NCBI GenBank assembly: GCA_944387315.1
Contig: CALXEL010000003.1
Span: 1-33,406, forward strand
Direction of reading: 5' to 3'
Source of the DNA: an uncultured Clostridia bacterium
GTDB taxonomy: Bacteria; Bacillota; Clostridia; Oscillospirales; Ruminococcaceae
DNA length: 33,406 nt
Below, in pieces: positions 7,293-15,274 of this stretch. The translations under genes were made by a program, and so were the position numbers. The first letter of the stretch is position 1. Every line of letters begins with the position of its first letter. Below the pieces are notes generated by a model, which did not search any database, was not told the DNA's origin, and saw nothing but the letters and a program-made list of their open reading frames with translations.

Positions 7293-8153
7293 ATGGAGCG
7301 CATTAAACTATTTACCGATTCTGGTTCTGACATTTCAAAAGAGGATGCAGAAAAATACAATATTGAGGTAATTCCTCTTTCTTTGATTATGAAGGACCGG
7401 TCTGTCACCGATTACATTGATTTTGATAACGCCAAATATGCAGACTACCTGCGTACTCTGCCTGATATTCCTACTACCTCACAGCCCAGTCCTGAAGCAT
7501 TTTTCTCAAAATACGAACAGTTCGCTCAGGACTATGACCATATTCTTTGTATTACCATGTCGGTGCAGGGATCAGGCACTTTCAACAGTGCGTTGATCGC
7601 CAAAGAAATGTTTGAGGAAAAGCACCAAGGACACCCCTGCAAAATCCATGTGGTGGATTCCTGGAGTTGTTCCCTCAGTGAAGTTATTGAGTTAAAGCAC
7701 GCCTATCATCTCATTGAGCAAAATATTCCTATGGAGGATATCCTGTACGAGCTGGATATTTTACGTCGAAAGGTCTACACCACTTATCTGGTGGACAATA
7801 TTGAGTACCTGATAAAGGGTGGACGAGTTTCGGTACTGAAGGGTTCCATTGCCTCCAAGCTAAAGCTCAAACCAATTGTTGGCATTCGCAATGGTGGTGG
7901 AGTAAATTTGGGCAATGCGTTGGGATATCAAAATGGATTGGCCAAAATGGCTTCCTATTATACCAGTGATGTGGATGAAACTGGGGAGCTGTATGTCAGC
8001 CATGTAGGTTGCCCGGAAAAAGCAATGGCGCTTGTGAAAAAGATCCAGGAAACCTATCCGCAGCTGGTCTATCACATCTACCCCATGCTGGGCACCATGT
8101 CCACACAGGGAGGACCTGATACCATCAGCATGTGCTATATCCGAAATAAGTAA
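7293..8153 (+). CDS. DegV/FakB-family fatty-acid-binding protein
   Basis: 286 residues, the full length of the DegV family. These cytosolic proteins bind a fatty acid and, where FakA is present, present it for phosphorylation. Visible hallmarks are TDSGSD at 8-13, TTSQPSP at 61-67 (ligand headgroup loop), the SGTFNSA stretch near 94-100 and the NIEYLIKGGRVS segment in the C-terminal domain. A GGGGAGAG site precedes the ATG. It has its own promoter and terminator. No fakA is visible, so the link to fatty-acid kinase is family knowledge only. Confidence 0.92.
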   Translation: MERIKLFTDSGSDISKEDAEKYNIEVIPLSLIMKDRSVTDYIDFDNAKYADYLRTLPDIPTTSQPSPEAFFSKYEQFAQDYDHILCITMSVQGSGTFNSALIAKEMFEEKHQGHPCKIHVVDSWSCSLSEVIELKHAYHLIEQNIPMEDILYELDILRRKVYTTYLVDNIEYLIKGGRVSVLKGSIASKLKLKPIVGIRNGGGVNLGNALGYQNGLAKMASYYTSDVDETGELYVSHVGCPEKAMALVKKIQETYPQLVYHIYPMLGTMSTQGGPDTISMCYIRNK

Positions 8154-8188
8154 AATAAAAAGCCGCCTTAAAGGCGGCTTTTTATTTT
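8152..8188 (+). terminator. Terminator after the DegV-family gene
   Basis: An almost uninterrupted 18-bp palindromic stem centred at 8170 (GCCGCCTT/AAGGCGGC core plus A/T flanks), ending in a T-rich run. Confidence 0.92.
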
Positions 8189-8330
8189 ATCTATGTTGGC
8201 ACAGCAATTTTCACTTGGTTTTCCTACATCCTGTGTAGTATTTTAACGGAATTTTCATTTTTTTCTTGCCAAAAGGTGCTATACTGAAATCATTGCTTTT
8301 ACCCTTTACAACCGCAATTTGAGGTGTGCT

Positions 8331-8960
8331 ATGAAAAAGCTCTTCTTAATTTTGCTGTGCCTGCTGCAAATCTGTTCCCTAACTGGATGCATTGCCGAAG
8401 GGGAACCCAATAACTCTTCCAGTGAAACCTCTTCCTCGGCTAAACCTGTTATTCCCTCTGGCGCCCTTCAGGTAGATCTGCTGGGGATTGCTATGGTTCT
8501 CCCCGATTCCATGCGGGAACAAATCGACCAGGTACTTCTTACCTCTGCCGCTGGGGACTGTGTCCGACAGGATGTAGAAATTTATGGCCAGTTGTTTTTA
8601 CTTTACCAAAGCCAGGAAGTATATGATCGGCTCATGGAACTCAGTGAGCGTGGAGAAGAACTGAGCAATGAGGAATATGCTGTCATCTCCAAACAGGTAA
8701 AACGAGTATGTGCGGTTACCAATATGGATCAGAAAACATTGGATGAGTATTTGAAAAGCTCCCAGGATCTACAACCGGTCACCGGATTCCAACATAATGT
8801 GTTGCTCCAAACCATTGACCAATACGCTTTTTATTTTTCCTGGGATGATGGGGACTTTTCAAACCTATCTGAAAGCTCTAAAAAACAGTATGAGGAAATT
8901 CTCTCTCTGCTGCCCCAGGTACAGGAACAGGTAATCTGCTACCAGCCTATTCAGGAATAA
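8331..8960 (+). CDS. Putative lipoprotein of unknown function
   Basis: 209 residues. A classic lipoprotein signal peptide ends in LTGC, with Cys20 as the lipidated residue. A Ser-rich linker (about 28-42) then joins a mostly helical, acidic domain. The protein is expected to be anchored outside the cytoplasmic membrane. I do not recognise the domain. Its length and arrangement resemble foldase-like or sporulation lipoproteins, but no PPIC motif is visible. The ATG at 8331 follows GAGGTG at 8321-8326. No terminator separates it from the damaged small gene downstream, so the two may have been co-transcribed. Confidence 0.75.
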   Translation: MKKLFLILLCLLQICSLTGCIAEGEPNNSSSETSSSAKPVIPSGALQVDLLGIAMVLPDSMREQIDQVLLTSAAGDCVRQDVEIYGQLFLLYQSQEVYDRLMELSERGEELSNEEYAVISKQVKRVCAVTNMDQKTLDEYLKSSQDLQPVTGFQHNVLLQTIDQYAFYFSWDDGDFSNLSESSKKQYEEILSLLPQVQEQVICYQPIQE

Positions 8961-9039
8961 CCCAGATAGGTACCTCTTTCACATATTTTCCGCCTCTCCC
9001 GACTATATTTATACTATGTTGTATCAGAGGGGTGAGGAA

Positions 9040-9325
9040 ATGGAAAACATTTCAGAGAACTCCTCTGTTGGGGAAGAGGAATATGATTTTTCCGAAAATA
9101 CCCAAACATCTTCTTCCACTCCCGGTGCCAAAACCGTTCTTATCCAGAAATGCTTACCACTGCTGCCATTTTATCGGTCAGCCTTACAGACAATCGCTCT
9201 ACCGCCGAGGTAGAAATCCTGATTAACTTTTTGCATCTGTTGGAGCAAAATATCCAGTATATTCTTACCCAACGCCTTATTGACAAAAAAACAGAACATC
9301 CACCGATACCACCGTATCCCTTTAA
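9040..9325 (+). pseudogene. Small DUF6774-like gene with two apparent frameshifts
   Basis: A good site (GGGGTGAGG) precedes ATG 9040. The first frame gives about 37 hydrophilic residues rich in Ser and Glu. Near 9150 the plausible coding frame moves by -1 into a stretch with a regular amphipathic pattern (LTTAAILSVSL, then EVEILINFLHLLEQN). This resembles small clostridial proteins of the DUF6774 type. A second -1 change at the A7 run 9285-9291 would lead to a TAA at 9323-9325, just before the terminator. Without it, translation would run through the terminator into the next gene. A decayed gene, a sequencing error or slippage at A7 could explain this. The family call is tentative. Confidence 0.45.
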
Positions 9326-9343
9326 GGAATTCTCCCTATATCA

Positions 9344-9388
9344 AAATTGCCGCGAAAGCAAACCTGCTTTCGCGGCAATTTGCGTTTT
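9344..9388. terminator. Strong bidirectional terminator
   Basis: A perfect 17-bp stem (9344-9360 with 9365-9381) and AACC loop, with five T at 9385-9389 on the plus strand and a short T-rich run on the other. It ends both the small gene and the oxidoreductase operon. Confidence 0.88.
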
Positions 9389-9396
9389 TGTAAAAA

Positions 9397-9930
9397 TTAC
9401 AGGCTCATTCCCAATTCTACTGCCTGCTTGTTGCTGACAGCCAAATGGGCTTTTTTAGCGGGAACCGATTTATCAATTCCTTTATAAATACCATCCAGCG
9501 AGACAAAACCAGACTCTTTCATCATTTTGCCTACCAAAATAATATTAGCCAAACCTTTCAGGCCCTTTTCGTTGGCCAATTGGGTAGCGGGCACCTGGAA
9601 GAGGTGAATATCAGTTCTGTCAGTTTTGGCATCCACCAGGGAGCTGTCCACAATGGCAATGCCTCCGGGCACCAGAGCGTCGATAAACTTCTCAAAGGAG
9701 GGGGTATTCATGGCGATGAGAATATCCGGGTTGATAACCAGAGGGGAAGCCACCATCTCATCAGAGACACAAACACTACAGTTAGCGGTACCGCCACGCA
9801 TCTCAGGGCCATAGGAGGGCAGCCAGGAAACCTCTTTCCCCTCCATCAAACCAGCGTAAGCAATTACCTTGCCGGCAAACAGAATACCCTGTCCACCAAA
9901 ACCAGCCAGAATAATATTGGTTGTAGCCAT
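9397..9930 (-). CDS. 2-oxoacid:ferredoxin oxidoreductase, gamma subunit
   Basis: 177 residues, the usual size of the separate gamma chain of four-subunit VOR/KOR enzymes. It starts with the family motif GFGGQGILFAGK and contains the conserved SYGPEMRGGTANCSV region. In the complex it contributes to coenzyme A binding during oxidative decarboxylation of 2-oxoacids to acyl-CoA with reduction of ferredoxin. Its ATG overlaps the beta-subunit stop (TAATG at 9932-9928), so translation is coupled. It is the last gene of the operon. Confidence 0.92.
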   Translation of the reverse strand: MATTNIILAGFGGQGILFAGKVIAYAGLMEGKEVSWLPSYGPEMRGGTANCSVCVSDEMVASPLVINPDILIAMNTPSFEKFIDALVPGGIAIVDSSLVDAKTDRTDIHLFQVPATQLANEKGLKGLANIILVGKMMKESGFVSLDGIYKGIDKSVPAKKAHLAVSNKQAVELGMSL

Positions 9931-10682
9931 TATCTTACCCCCTCCTCTGTTTTATCCTTGTATACCCCCAAGGGATAATAGGGCAGCATATTGTCACGCA
10001 GCCACTGGAGCGCCTCGGTAGGAGTAAGACCCCAGTTGGTGGGACAGGAGGATACCACTTCCACAATGGAAAAGCCCTTTTTCTCAATCTGAGCGGTAAA
10101 GGCCTTTTTAATGGCAGCCTTTGCTTTACGAATATTGGGTACACAATCTACCGACACACGTTCCGCGTAGGCTACGCCGTCCAAAGTGGAAAGCATCTCA
10201 CAAACCCGTACTGGGAAACCTGCAGTGTGAATATCCCGGCCATAGGGGGTGGTCTGGGTCACCTGACCAGGCAGGGTAGTGGGAGCCATCTGGCCACCAG
10301 TCATACCATAAATGGCGTTATTGACAAAAATAATGGTGATATTTTCTCCACGAGTAGCGGCATGGACGGTCTCAGCAGTACCGATAGCGGCCAGGTCACC
10401 ATCTCCCTGATAGGTAAAAATCACCTGGTCAGGCAGAGCACGTTTCAGACCGGTAGCTACCGCCGGTGCACGCCCATGGGGGGCCTGAACCATATCACAA
10501 GTAAAGTAGTCGTAGGCCATAACGGCACATCCAACCGGTGCCACACCTACTGTTTTTCCTTCAATTTTCAGCTCATCCAAAACCTCAGCAACCAGCTTGT
10601 GGATAATGCCATGGGTACATCCAGGGCAGTAGTGGAGCGGCGCATCAGAGAGAGATTTTGGTTTCTCGTAAACAACAGCCAT
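9930..10682 (-). CDS. 2-oxoacid:ferredoxin oxidoreductase, beta (TPP-binding) subunit
   Basis: 250 residues. The thiamine diphosphate motif is QGDGDLAAIG followed by FVNNAIYGMTGGQ, and CPGCTHG near the N-terminus is the usual cysteine motif of the beta chain. It holds the TPP where the 2-oxoacid is decarboxylated. The start overlaps the alpha stop as TAATG (10684-10680). Sequence similarity suggests branched-chain 2-oxoacids or 2-oxoglutarate rather than pyruvate, because pyruvate enzymes in Clostridia are usually single fused chains. The exact substrate is uncertain. Confidence 0.92.
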   Translation of the reverse strand: MAVVYEKPKSLSDAPLHYCPGCTHGIIHKLVAEVLDELKIEGKTVGVAPVGCAVMAYDYFTCDMVQAPHGRAPAVATGLKRALPDQVIFTYQGDGDLAAIGTAETVHAATRGENITIIFVNNAIYGMTGGQMAPTTLPGQVTQTTPYGRDIHTAGFPVRVCEMLSTLDGVAYAERVSVDCVPNIRKAKAAIKKAFTAQIEKKGFSIVEVVSSCPTNWGLTPTEALQWLRDNMLPYYPLGVYKDKTEEGVR

Positions 10683-11746
10683 TACTTGGCACCTCCCGCA
10701 AGTTTTTTGATCTCGCCCAGAACCTCACCGGGTGTGGGAATAATACCGCCGGTTCTGCCAAAGAAAGCAACCGGCCGGCTGCAGGAAATCGCCAGTTTGA
10801 CGTCATCGATCATCTGGCCCATACTCATCTCCACACACAAAAAGCCTTTTACCTGAGCGGCTGCCTTCTGCAGGGCATCGGTGGGGAAAGGCCACAGGGT
10901 GATGGGCCGTACCAAACCAACTTTGATTCCCTCAGCCCGGGCAGCGACGACAGCAGATTTGGCGATACGGGCAGAAGCACCGTAGGCTACTACAGCGAAG
11001 TCGGCATCCTCCATCATAAACTCCTCAGCCATCTGCTCAGTTTTCTGAATCTGGGCATACCGCTCAAAGCGCTCTCTCACTTTCTGCTCCAAAACAGCGG
11101 GATTTAAATAGAGAGAGTTGATCACGTTCTGTTTCCGCTTAAAGCCATGTCCATTGGCGGCCCAGGGCTTTTCCTTCTGGGTATCAGCTTTTCCCTCTGG
11201 GAAAGAAACCGGCTCCATCATCTGACCCAGCATACCGTCCGCCAAAATCATAGCGGGCATACGGTACTCATCCGCCTTATCAAAGGCTCTGAAAATGGTA
11301 TCTACCATCTCCTGTACAGTGGAAGGAGCGAAAACCAAAACCTGAAAATCACCATGTCCTGGCGCTCTGGTAGCCTGCCAATAGTCCGCCTGGGAGGGCT
11401 GAATACCACCCAAACCAGGGCCGCCGCGCATTACATTGAGAATCACGCAGGGCAGGTCGGAACCAGCCAGATAGGAAATTCCCTCTGATTTCAGGGAAAT
11501 ACCTGGAGAAGAGGAAGAGGTCATAGCCCGCACACCAGCCGAAGCGGCGCCCAATACCATGTTGATGGCCGCTACCTCAGATTCTGCCTGGAGATATGTA
11601 CCGCCGATTTTTGGAAACCGTTTGGACAAATAGGCTGAAACCTCAGTCTGGGGAGTAATAGGATATCCAAAGAAATGACGACATCCCGCCTGAATAGCGG
11701 CTTCCGCCATGGCTTCGTTGCCTTTCATTAAAACACGTTCTGCCAT
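10682..11746 (-). CDS. vorB: 2-oxoacid:ferredoxin oxidoreductase, alpha subunit (VorB/KorA-like)
   Basis: 354 residues, the typical length for the VorB-type alpha chain. The N-terminus has GNEAMAEAAIQAGCRHFFGYPITPQTEV, split here as GNEAMAEAA plus GYPITPQTEV (about 8-36), the TPP-activating domain. The ATG at 11746 is chosen because it aligns with the family start and lies 7 bases after the ferredoxin stop. An ATG at 11812 would overlap the ferredoxin gene. Clostridial members are usually annotated as 3-methyl-2-oxobutanoate:ferredoxin oxidoreductase. A 2-oxoglutarate enzyme (korA) cannot be excluded. Confidence 0.9.
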   Translation of the reverse strand: MAERVLMKGNEAMAEAAIQAGCRHFFGYPITPQTEVSAYLSKRFPKIGGTYLQAESEVAAINMVLGAASAGVRAMTSSSSPGISLKSEGISYLAGSDLPCVILNVMRGGPGLGGIQPSQADYWQATRAPGHGDFQVLVFAPSTVQEMVDTIFRAFDKADEYRMPAMILADGMLGQMMEPVSFPEGKADTQKEKPWAANGHGFKRKQNVINSLYLNPAVLEQKVRERFERYAQIQKTEQMAEEFMMEDADFAVVAYGASARIAKSAVVAARAEGIKVGLVRPITLWPFPTDALQKAAAQVKGFLCVEMSMGQMIDDVKLAISCSRPVAFFGRTGGIIPTPGEVLGEIKKLAGGAK

Positions 11747-11753
11747 TTTTTCA

Positions 11754-11960
11754 CTACCTTTCCACTGTAATTGCGCTGTCAGGACACATAATCGCGCACA
11801 TAGCGCAGCCAATACACTGTTCCGGGCTCACAACATGAGCGGGATTGTACCCTTTGGCATTGAGTTTACCCAGATCCAGCTGAATAATTTTCTTGGGACA
11901 TGCGTCCACACACAGGCCGCAGCCTTTGCAAACATTTTCAGCAATGATTGTTTTTGCCAT
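11754..11960 (-). CDS. 2x[4Fe-4S] ferredoxin-type delta subunit
   Basis: 68 residues with two complete cluster motifs, CKGCGLCVDACP and CIGCAMCAIMCP. It transfers electrons from the TPP site to external ferredoxin. The ATG at 11960 follows GGAGGG. The in-frame ATG five codons earlier would put that site inside the gene. It sits directly before the alpha gene, the normal delta-alpha-beta-gamma order. Confidence 0.95.
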   Translation of the reverse strand: MAKTIIAENVCKGCGLCVDACPKKIIQLDLGKLNAKGYNPAHVVSPEQCIGCAMCAIMCPDSAITVER

Positions 11961-11977
11961 CTTCATTCCCTCCATCT

Positions 11978-12649
11978 TTATTCTTCATTCCAAGGCGCTT
12001 TTACATAAACGTCTATGGGATAAATTTTTTCCAAGCCTTCTGGAACTTTACCGGCCAAATCCCGCTTAACTGCGGTAAAGGCAATGGGCAGCCCTGTCAA
12101 AGAACGCAGTTCCTCCATTTGAGGCTGTATGTCCTCCAAATGCTTCCAGGTGGTCTCGGTAGAAAGATTACTGTTGTTGACAAGTCCTGTAGGAGCCAAT
12201 CTCCCTGCCCCTTGGATCTCACCGAGGATTTCGGCCGCTTCTTTGGGTGAACGGGTCAAATACCGGTAAAAATTTACCACATACAATAAATCATATCCCT
12301 GGTCTTTGATCACCTGAGCATACTGACCCAAAGCCGCGGCTCCGGCGCTGTCTCCTCCCACATCCAATATGACTGTGGTATTCTCAGATCGCAGCTTTCC
12401 AATCACTGGGGTGCTGAGGGCGGGAATATCCAAATTGGAATTGGCAAACATCGGCGCCAGCAGTTCGATGCCCTGCTCCTGGCAAAAGTCCCGGAAGTCG
12501 GCGGACCTAAAATAGGGATTGACAATATCCAAATCCACCAAAGTAACTTCTTTGCCTTGCTTTTTCAGGTCTACCGCCAGATTCACCGACAGATTGGTCT
12601 TTCCACTGCCATAGTGACCGGTGATCACAATAATGCGATTTTGTAACAT
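11978..12649 (-). CDS. MinD/ParA-like P-loop ATPase
   Basis: 223 residues. Walker A is GHYGSGKT (11-18), followed by VDLDIVNPYFRS (a switch-like Asp segment) and VILDVGGD (Walker B-like). This places it in the SIMIBI class near MinD/CobQ-type ATPases. The Walker A lacks the signature Lys of true MinD, so a partition role is unlikely. It is the first gene of the operon, 17 bases before the ferredoxin gene, so it may help assemble or maintain the iron-sulfur oxidoreductase; that is inference. The start at 12649 lies after the predicted promoter. Upstream ATGs would lie in or before the promoter. Confidence 0.8.
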   Translation of the reverse strand: MLQNRIIVITGHYGSGKTNLSVNLAVDLKKQGKEVTLVDLDIVNPYFRSADFRDFCQEQGIELLAPMFANSNLDIPALSTPVIGKLRSENTTVILDVGGDSAGAAALGQYAQVIKDQGYDLLYVVNFYRYLTRSPKEAAEILGEIQGAGRLAPTGLVNNSNLSTETTWKHLEDIQPQMEELRSLTGLPIAFTAVKRDLAGKVPEGLEKIYPIDVYVKAPWNEE

Positions 12650-12692
12650 AGTATTTTGGAACTCCTCCCCTCTTTCCGGGTGTATTTTTCCT

Positions 12693-12721
12693 ATTATAGC
12701 ACTCTCCCATCGTGGAAACAA
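12693..12721 (-). promoter_or_regulatory. Promoter of the ATPase-oxidoreductase operon
   Basis: Minus strand: TTGTTT (12721-12716), 17-base spacer, TATAAT (12698-12693). It leaves a leader of about 35 bases and fixes the ATPase start at 12649. Confidence 0.7.
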
Positions 12722-12818
12722 CCAAAGACTGCTTGTCATTTTTCATCATCTTTTAAAATAGAGCTTTCATTTTTTCGTAAAAACAGCTCAATTTCTATAC
12801 AAAACTCTACATTGACCC

Positions 12819-12866
12819 AATCATTCATTAATTTTTTCTGTCAAAATATACTGAATGATTAGTCAG
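12819..12866. promoter_or_regulatory. Inverted repeat in the spo0A-ATPase intergenic region
   Basis: AATCATTCA (12819-12827) and TGAATGATT (12852-12860) form 9-base arms around 24 bases. The right arm extends to a 16-base imperfect palindrome (12851-12866, 12 of 16 symmetrical). It lies about 100 bases before the ATPase promoter and could bind a dimeric repressor or activator. The rest of the 12650-12943 gap holds only the promoter and the spo0A terminator. Confidence 0.3.
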
Positions 12867-12896
12867 TTTTTATGGAGTTGCCCTGTTCTGCTTCAA

Positions 12897-12926
12897 TGAA
12901 AAAGCGCCGGTAAACACCAGCGCTTT
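12897..12926 (-). terminator. Terminator after spo0A
   Basis: A stem of AAAGCGC, one C-A mismatch, GGT, loop AAAC (12901-12926), with a T run on the minus strand from 12903 to 12899. Confidence 0.75.
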
Positions 12927-12943
12927 CTGCAAAAAAAACGATC

Positions 12944-13723
12944 TTATTGATTGGCCGCCTTCAGCCGCAGCCGCAGCTTATCGGAAATCATCGCGATAAA
13001 CTCGCTGTTGGTGGGCTTGCCTCTCTGATTGTGAATGGTATACCCAAAGTAAGAATTGAGAATATCTACATCGCCCCGATCCCAGGCAACCTCAATAGCA
13101 TGACGGATCGCACGCTCCACCCGAGAAGAGGTGGTACTGAATTTTTTAGCCACAGTGGGATACAGCTGTTTGGTCACCGAATTGATAATATCCGGGTTCT
13201 GTACCGCCAACAAAATGGATTCCCGCAGATAATGATATCCTTTAATATGGGCTGGAACACCAATCTGATGTATGATTTCGGTTACCATCATCTCCAAATC
13301 CGGCTGCAATTTACCGTTGCCATTGGAGGTGGGCGCTTCGTTTTTCTTAAATCCGGAAATCTGTACAATCCGCTCTACCAACACCTCGGTATCGAAAGGC
13401 TTGAGAAAATAATAGGAGGCTCCGCAGGACAACAGCTCCCGCTCCAACATGGAGTTGTCAAAGGTAGACATCATCATAAAGAGAGGTTGAACGCTTAGAT
13501 TGGCACTGCGCACACTCTTCATCACCCCAATGGCATCCAACTTGGGCATAAACACATCTGCCAGAACAATGTTGGGCTGATATTCCAAAATCATTTCTAC
13601 CAGTTTTACCCCATCCTTGGGAGCAACCATGGTTTCATATCCATAAGTGCGGAACAGCGCGCTGCACTGTGCGCAAAATTCCCGATTATCATCTGCAATC
13701 AATACCTTTACCCGAGATGTCAT
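12944..13723 (-). CDS. spo0A: Sporulation master regulator Spo0A
   Basis: 259 residues. An N-terminal receiver domain has the acidic pocket Asp11/Asp12, phospho-acceptor Asp56 ([10 protein letters not shown]) and Lys108 (LKPFD). A linker leads to the Spo0A-specific DNA-binding domain with the recognition region [16 protein letters not shown] and the conserved FGYTI. When phosphorylated it commits the cell to sporulation by binding TGTCGAA-type boxes. The ATG at 13723 follows GGAGGT. It lies downstream of spoIVB as in most Clostridia, with its own promoter and nearby Spo0A boxes that point to autoregulation. Confidence 0.98.
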   Translation of the reverse strand: MTSRVKVLIADDNREFCAQCSALFRTYGYETMVAPKDGVKLVEMILEYQPNIVLADVFMPKLDAIGVMKSVRSANLSVQPLFMMMSTFDNSMLERELLSCGASYYFLKPFDTEVLVERIVQISGFKKNEAPTSNGNGKLQPDLEMMVTEIIHQIGVPAHIKGYHYLRESILLAVQNPDIINSVTKQLYPTVAKKFSTTSSRVERAIRHAIEVAWDRGDVDILNSYFGYTIHNQRGKPTNSEFIAMISDKLRLRLKAANQ

Positions 13724-13761
13724 GTGGCTACCTCCAAATTGTAAAAATTTTCCATGTCCAA

Positions 13762-13790
13762 AGAATACCATATTTTTCCAATTAATGCAA
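13762..13790 (-). promoter_or_regulatory. spo0A promoter
   Basis: Minus strand: TTGCAT (13790-13785), 17-base spacer, TATTCT (13767-13762). A Spo0A box lies immediately upstream. Confidence 0.5.
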
Positions 13791-13793
13791 CAG

Positions 13794-13800
13794 TTTGACA
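13794..13800 (-). promoter_or_regulatory. Spo0A box upstream of spo0A
   Basis: TGTCAAA on the minus strand matches the TGTCRAA core. It sits 3 bases upstream of the -35 element, a position used for activation. Confidence 0.5.
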
Positions 13801-13841
13801 ACGGGAACTGATATGAATTTATTATAAAATTTTAGAGGATA

Positions 13842-13850
13842 TTTGTCAAA
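13842..13850 (+). promoter_or_regulatory. Second Spo0A box between spoIVB and spo0A
   Basis: TTTGTCAAA is a full match to the TTTGTCRAA consensus. A degenerate copy, CTTTGTCAG, lies next to it on the minus strand (13860-13852), making a small cluster. Confidence 0.5.
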
Positions 13851-13866
13851 CCTGACAAAGGATTTT

Positions 13867-15084
13867 CTAACTGATTGCAACACTTTTTGCGGTTTTTTGC
13901 ATATTTTCAGCAAAAATACCGTATCCTCGACACAAATCATTGACAAATACATGGGTGACCGCGCCTACAAGTTTACCATCCTGAATGATAGGGCTGCCAC
14001 TCATTCCCTGTAAAATACCTCCTGTTTTTTCCAATAATTCGGGGTCTGTAATCTGAATTATCATGTTTTTGGTAGGACTCTGGTCGTTGATATTGACCTT
14101 TTCAATCACAATATCATATTTTTGCGGTTTATTGCCCGAAATGGTGGTATAAATCTGGGCAGGGCCTGTTTTTACCTCCTGGCGCAGAGCCATGGGAATG
14201 GCAAATCCAGTGAGGTTATTTTGGGTTAAACGGCCAAAAACACCGGTCTCATTGTTCACCAGCAAATAGCCCAACTGTTGATCGTTTTGGAAGGTGCCCT
14301 TGATTTCTCCAGGGGAACCACTGTAACCTTTGCCTACCCCAGTCACACACACATCCACAATTTCTCCCCGGGAGAGAGGCATAATATCCCCCGTATCAAT
14401 ATCACAAATGGCGTGGCCCAATCCCGCAAACACCATGGTCTGGGGGTCGTAATAGGTCATAGTACCAATACCAGCAGAGCTGTCACGAACCCAGATGCCA
14501 GCTTTATAGCCATCATCTGTGGCGGATTTTACTGGATGTACCGTCACTGTAAAAGTTTCATCATCCCGCTTGGCAGTTACTTGGGCTGCTTCCCCATTTC
14601 CCTGGGAAATAATCCGGGATATGTCCTCATTAAACTGGACTTCCTGGCCATCTACCTCCAAAATAATATCCCCCACTTTGAGGCCGGCCTCTTTTGCGGG
14701 ATTGATCAGGCCATTGCCGGTATCCACATCGCTCAGTCCAACTACAACTACCCCTTCGGTAAACATTTTAATCCCAAAAGGCGCGCCACTGGGAACCACC
14801 AGTTCCCGTTCCACAACCTGGACATCCACTTCTTTGATTTCTACAGCACCAAAGAGTTTGAGATTTGTGGTATACCCTGTGCCAGCCCGGGCATAGACCT
14901 GGGTTGTACCCTCCAATTGAGACGGTGACTCCTCAATAGGTAAAGGAGTGGAAAGAGCCAGCGACTCACCTTGCGCTACATAAAAATGATCTGGCAGGGT
15001 TTGAGCGAAATAAAACGCGGTAGTTAAAACGCACAGAATTCCGCAGCTGAGCCCTGCCGCAAATATTCTATAAATTTTTTTCAT
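13867..15084 (-). CDS. spoIVB: SpoIVB peptidase (family S55)
   Basis: 405 residues. A membrane-anchor helix (about 8-28) leads to a PDZ domain (about 105-185, with GLKVGDIILEVDG) and then the S55 peptidase domain. The likely catalytic set is His224 (GLGHAI), Asp347 and Ser362 in GMSGSP. It is made in the forespore, secreted into the space between the two membranes, and cleaves SpoIVFA to release sigma-K processing in the mother cell. No terminator is seen before spo0A, so some read-through is possible. Confidence 0.96.
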   Translation of the reverse strand: MKKIYRIFAAGLSCGILCVLTTAFYFAQTLPDHFYVAQGESLALSTPLPIEESPSQLEGTTQVYARAGTGYTTNLKLFGAVEIKEVDVQVVERELVVPSGAPFGIKMFTEGVVVVGLSDVDTGNGLINPAKEAGLKVGDIILEVDGQEVQFNEDISRIISQGNGEAAQVTAKRDDETFTVTVHPVKSATDDGYKAGIWVRDSSAGIGTMTYYDPQTMVFAGLGHAICDIDTGDIMPLSRGEIVDVCVTGVGKGYSGSPGEIKGTFQNDQQLGYLLVNNETGVFGRLTQNNLTGFAIPMALRQEVKTGPAQIYTTISGNKPQKYDIVIEKVNINDQSPTKNMIIQITDPELLEKTGGILQGMSGSPIIQDGKLVGAVTHVFVNDLCRGYGIFAENMQKTAKSVAIS

Positions 15085-15213
15085 TTCTCTGTGTATCCTT
15101 CCCTTTTTGATTTCAAATTTAATGTTCCACTCTGTATGTTAAATATGAAATCCAATATTGCCGCATTGGAGGAGAAAAGTAGTAGGCAAAACAAATTTGG
15201 GTAAGCAATGCTA

Positions 15214-15241
15214 TTTACAGCATATAAAACTGTGATAAAAT
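15214..15241 (+). promoter_or_regulatory. Promoter of the SLOG-like gene
   Basis: TTTACA (15214-15219), 16-base spacer, TAAAAT (15236-15241). Confidence 0.5.
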
Positions 15242-15274
15242 AGCAGTAGAAACTGCGAAAAAAGGGTGTTGTCT

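Noticed and set aside
8266-8285. TTGCCA and TATACT as the lipoprotein promoter
   Set aside because: The spacer is only 8 bases, too short for sigma-A.
9150-9437. 95-codon frame as an independent gene
   Set aside because: It has no ribosome site and runs through a strong terminator into the end of the next gene. It is better read as a part of the frameshifted small gene.
10227-10856. 209-codon plus-strand frame opposite the oxidoreductase beta and alpha genes
   Set aside because: It is a shadow of conserved genes and crosses their junction.
14278-14928. 216-codon plus-strand frame inside spoIVB
   Set aside because: It is antisense to an intact S55 peptidase and has no start signal.
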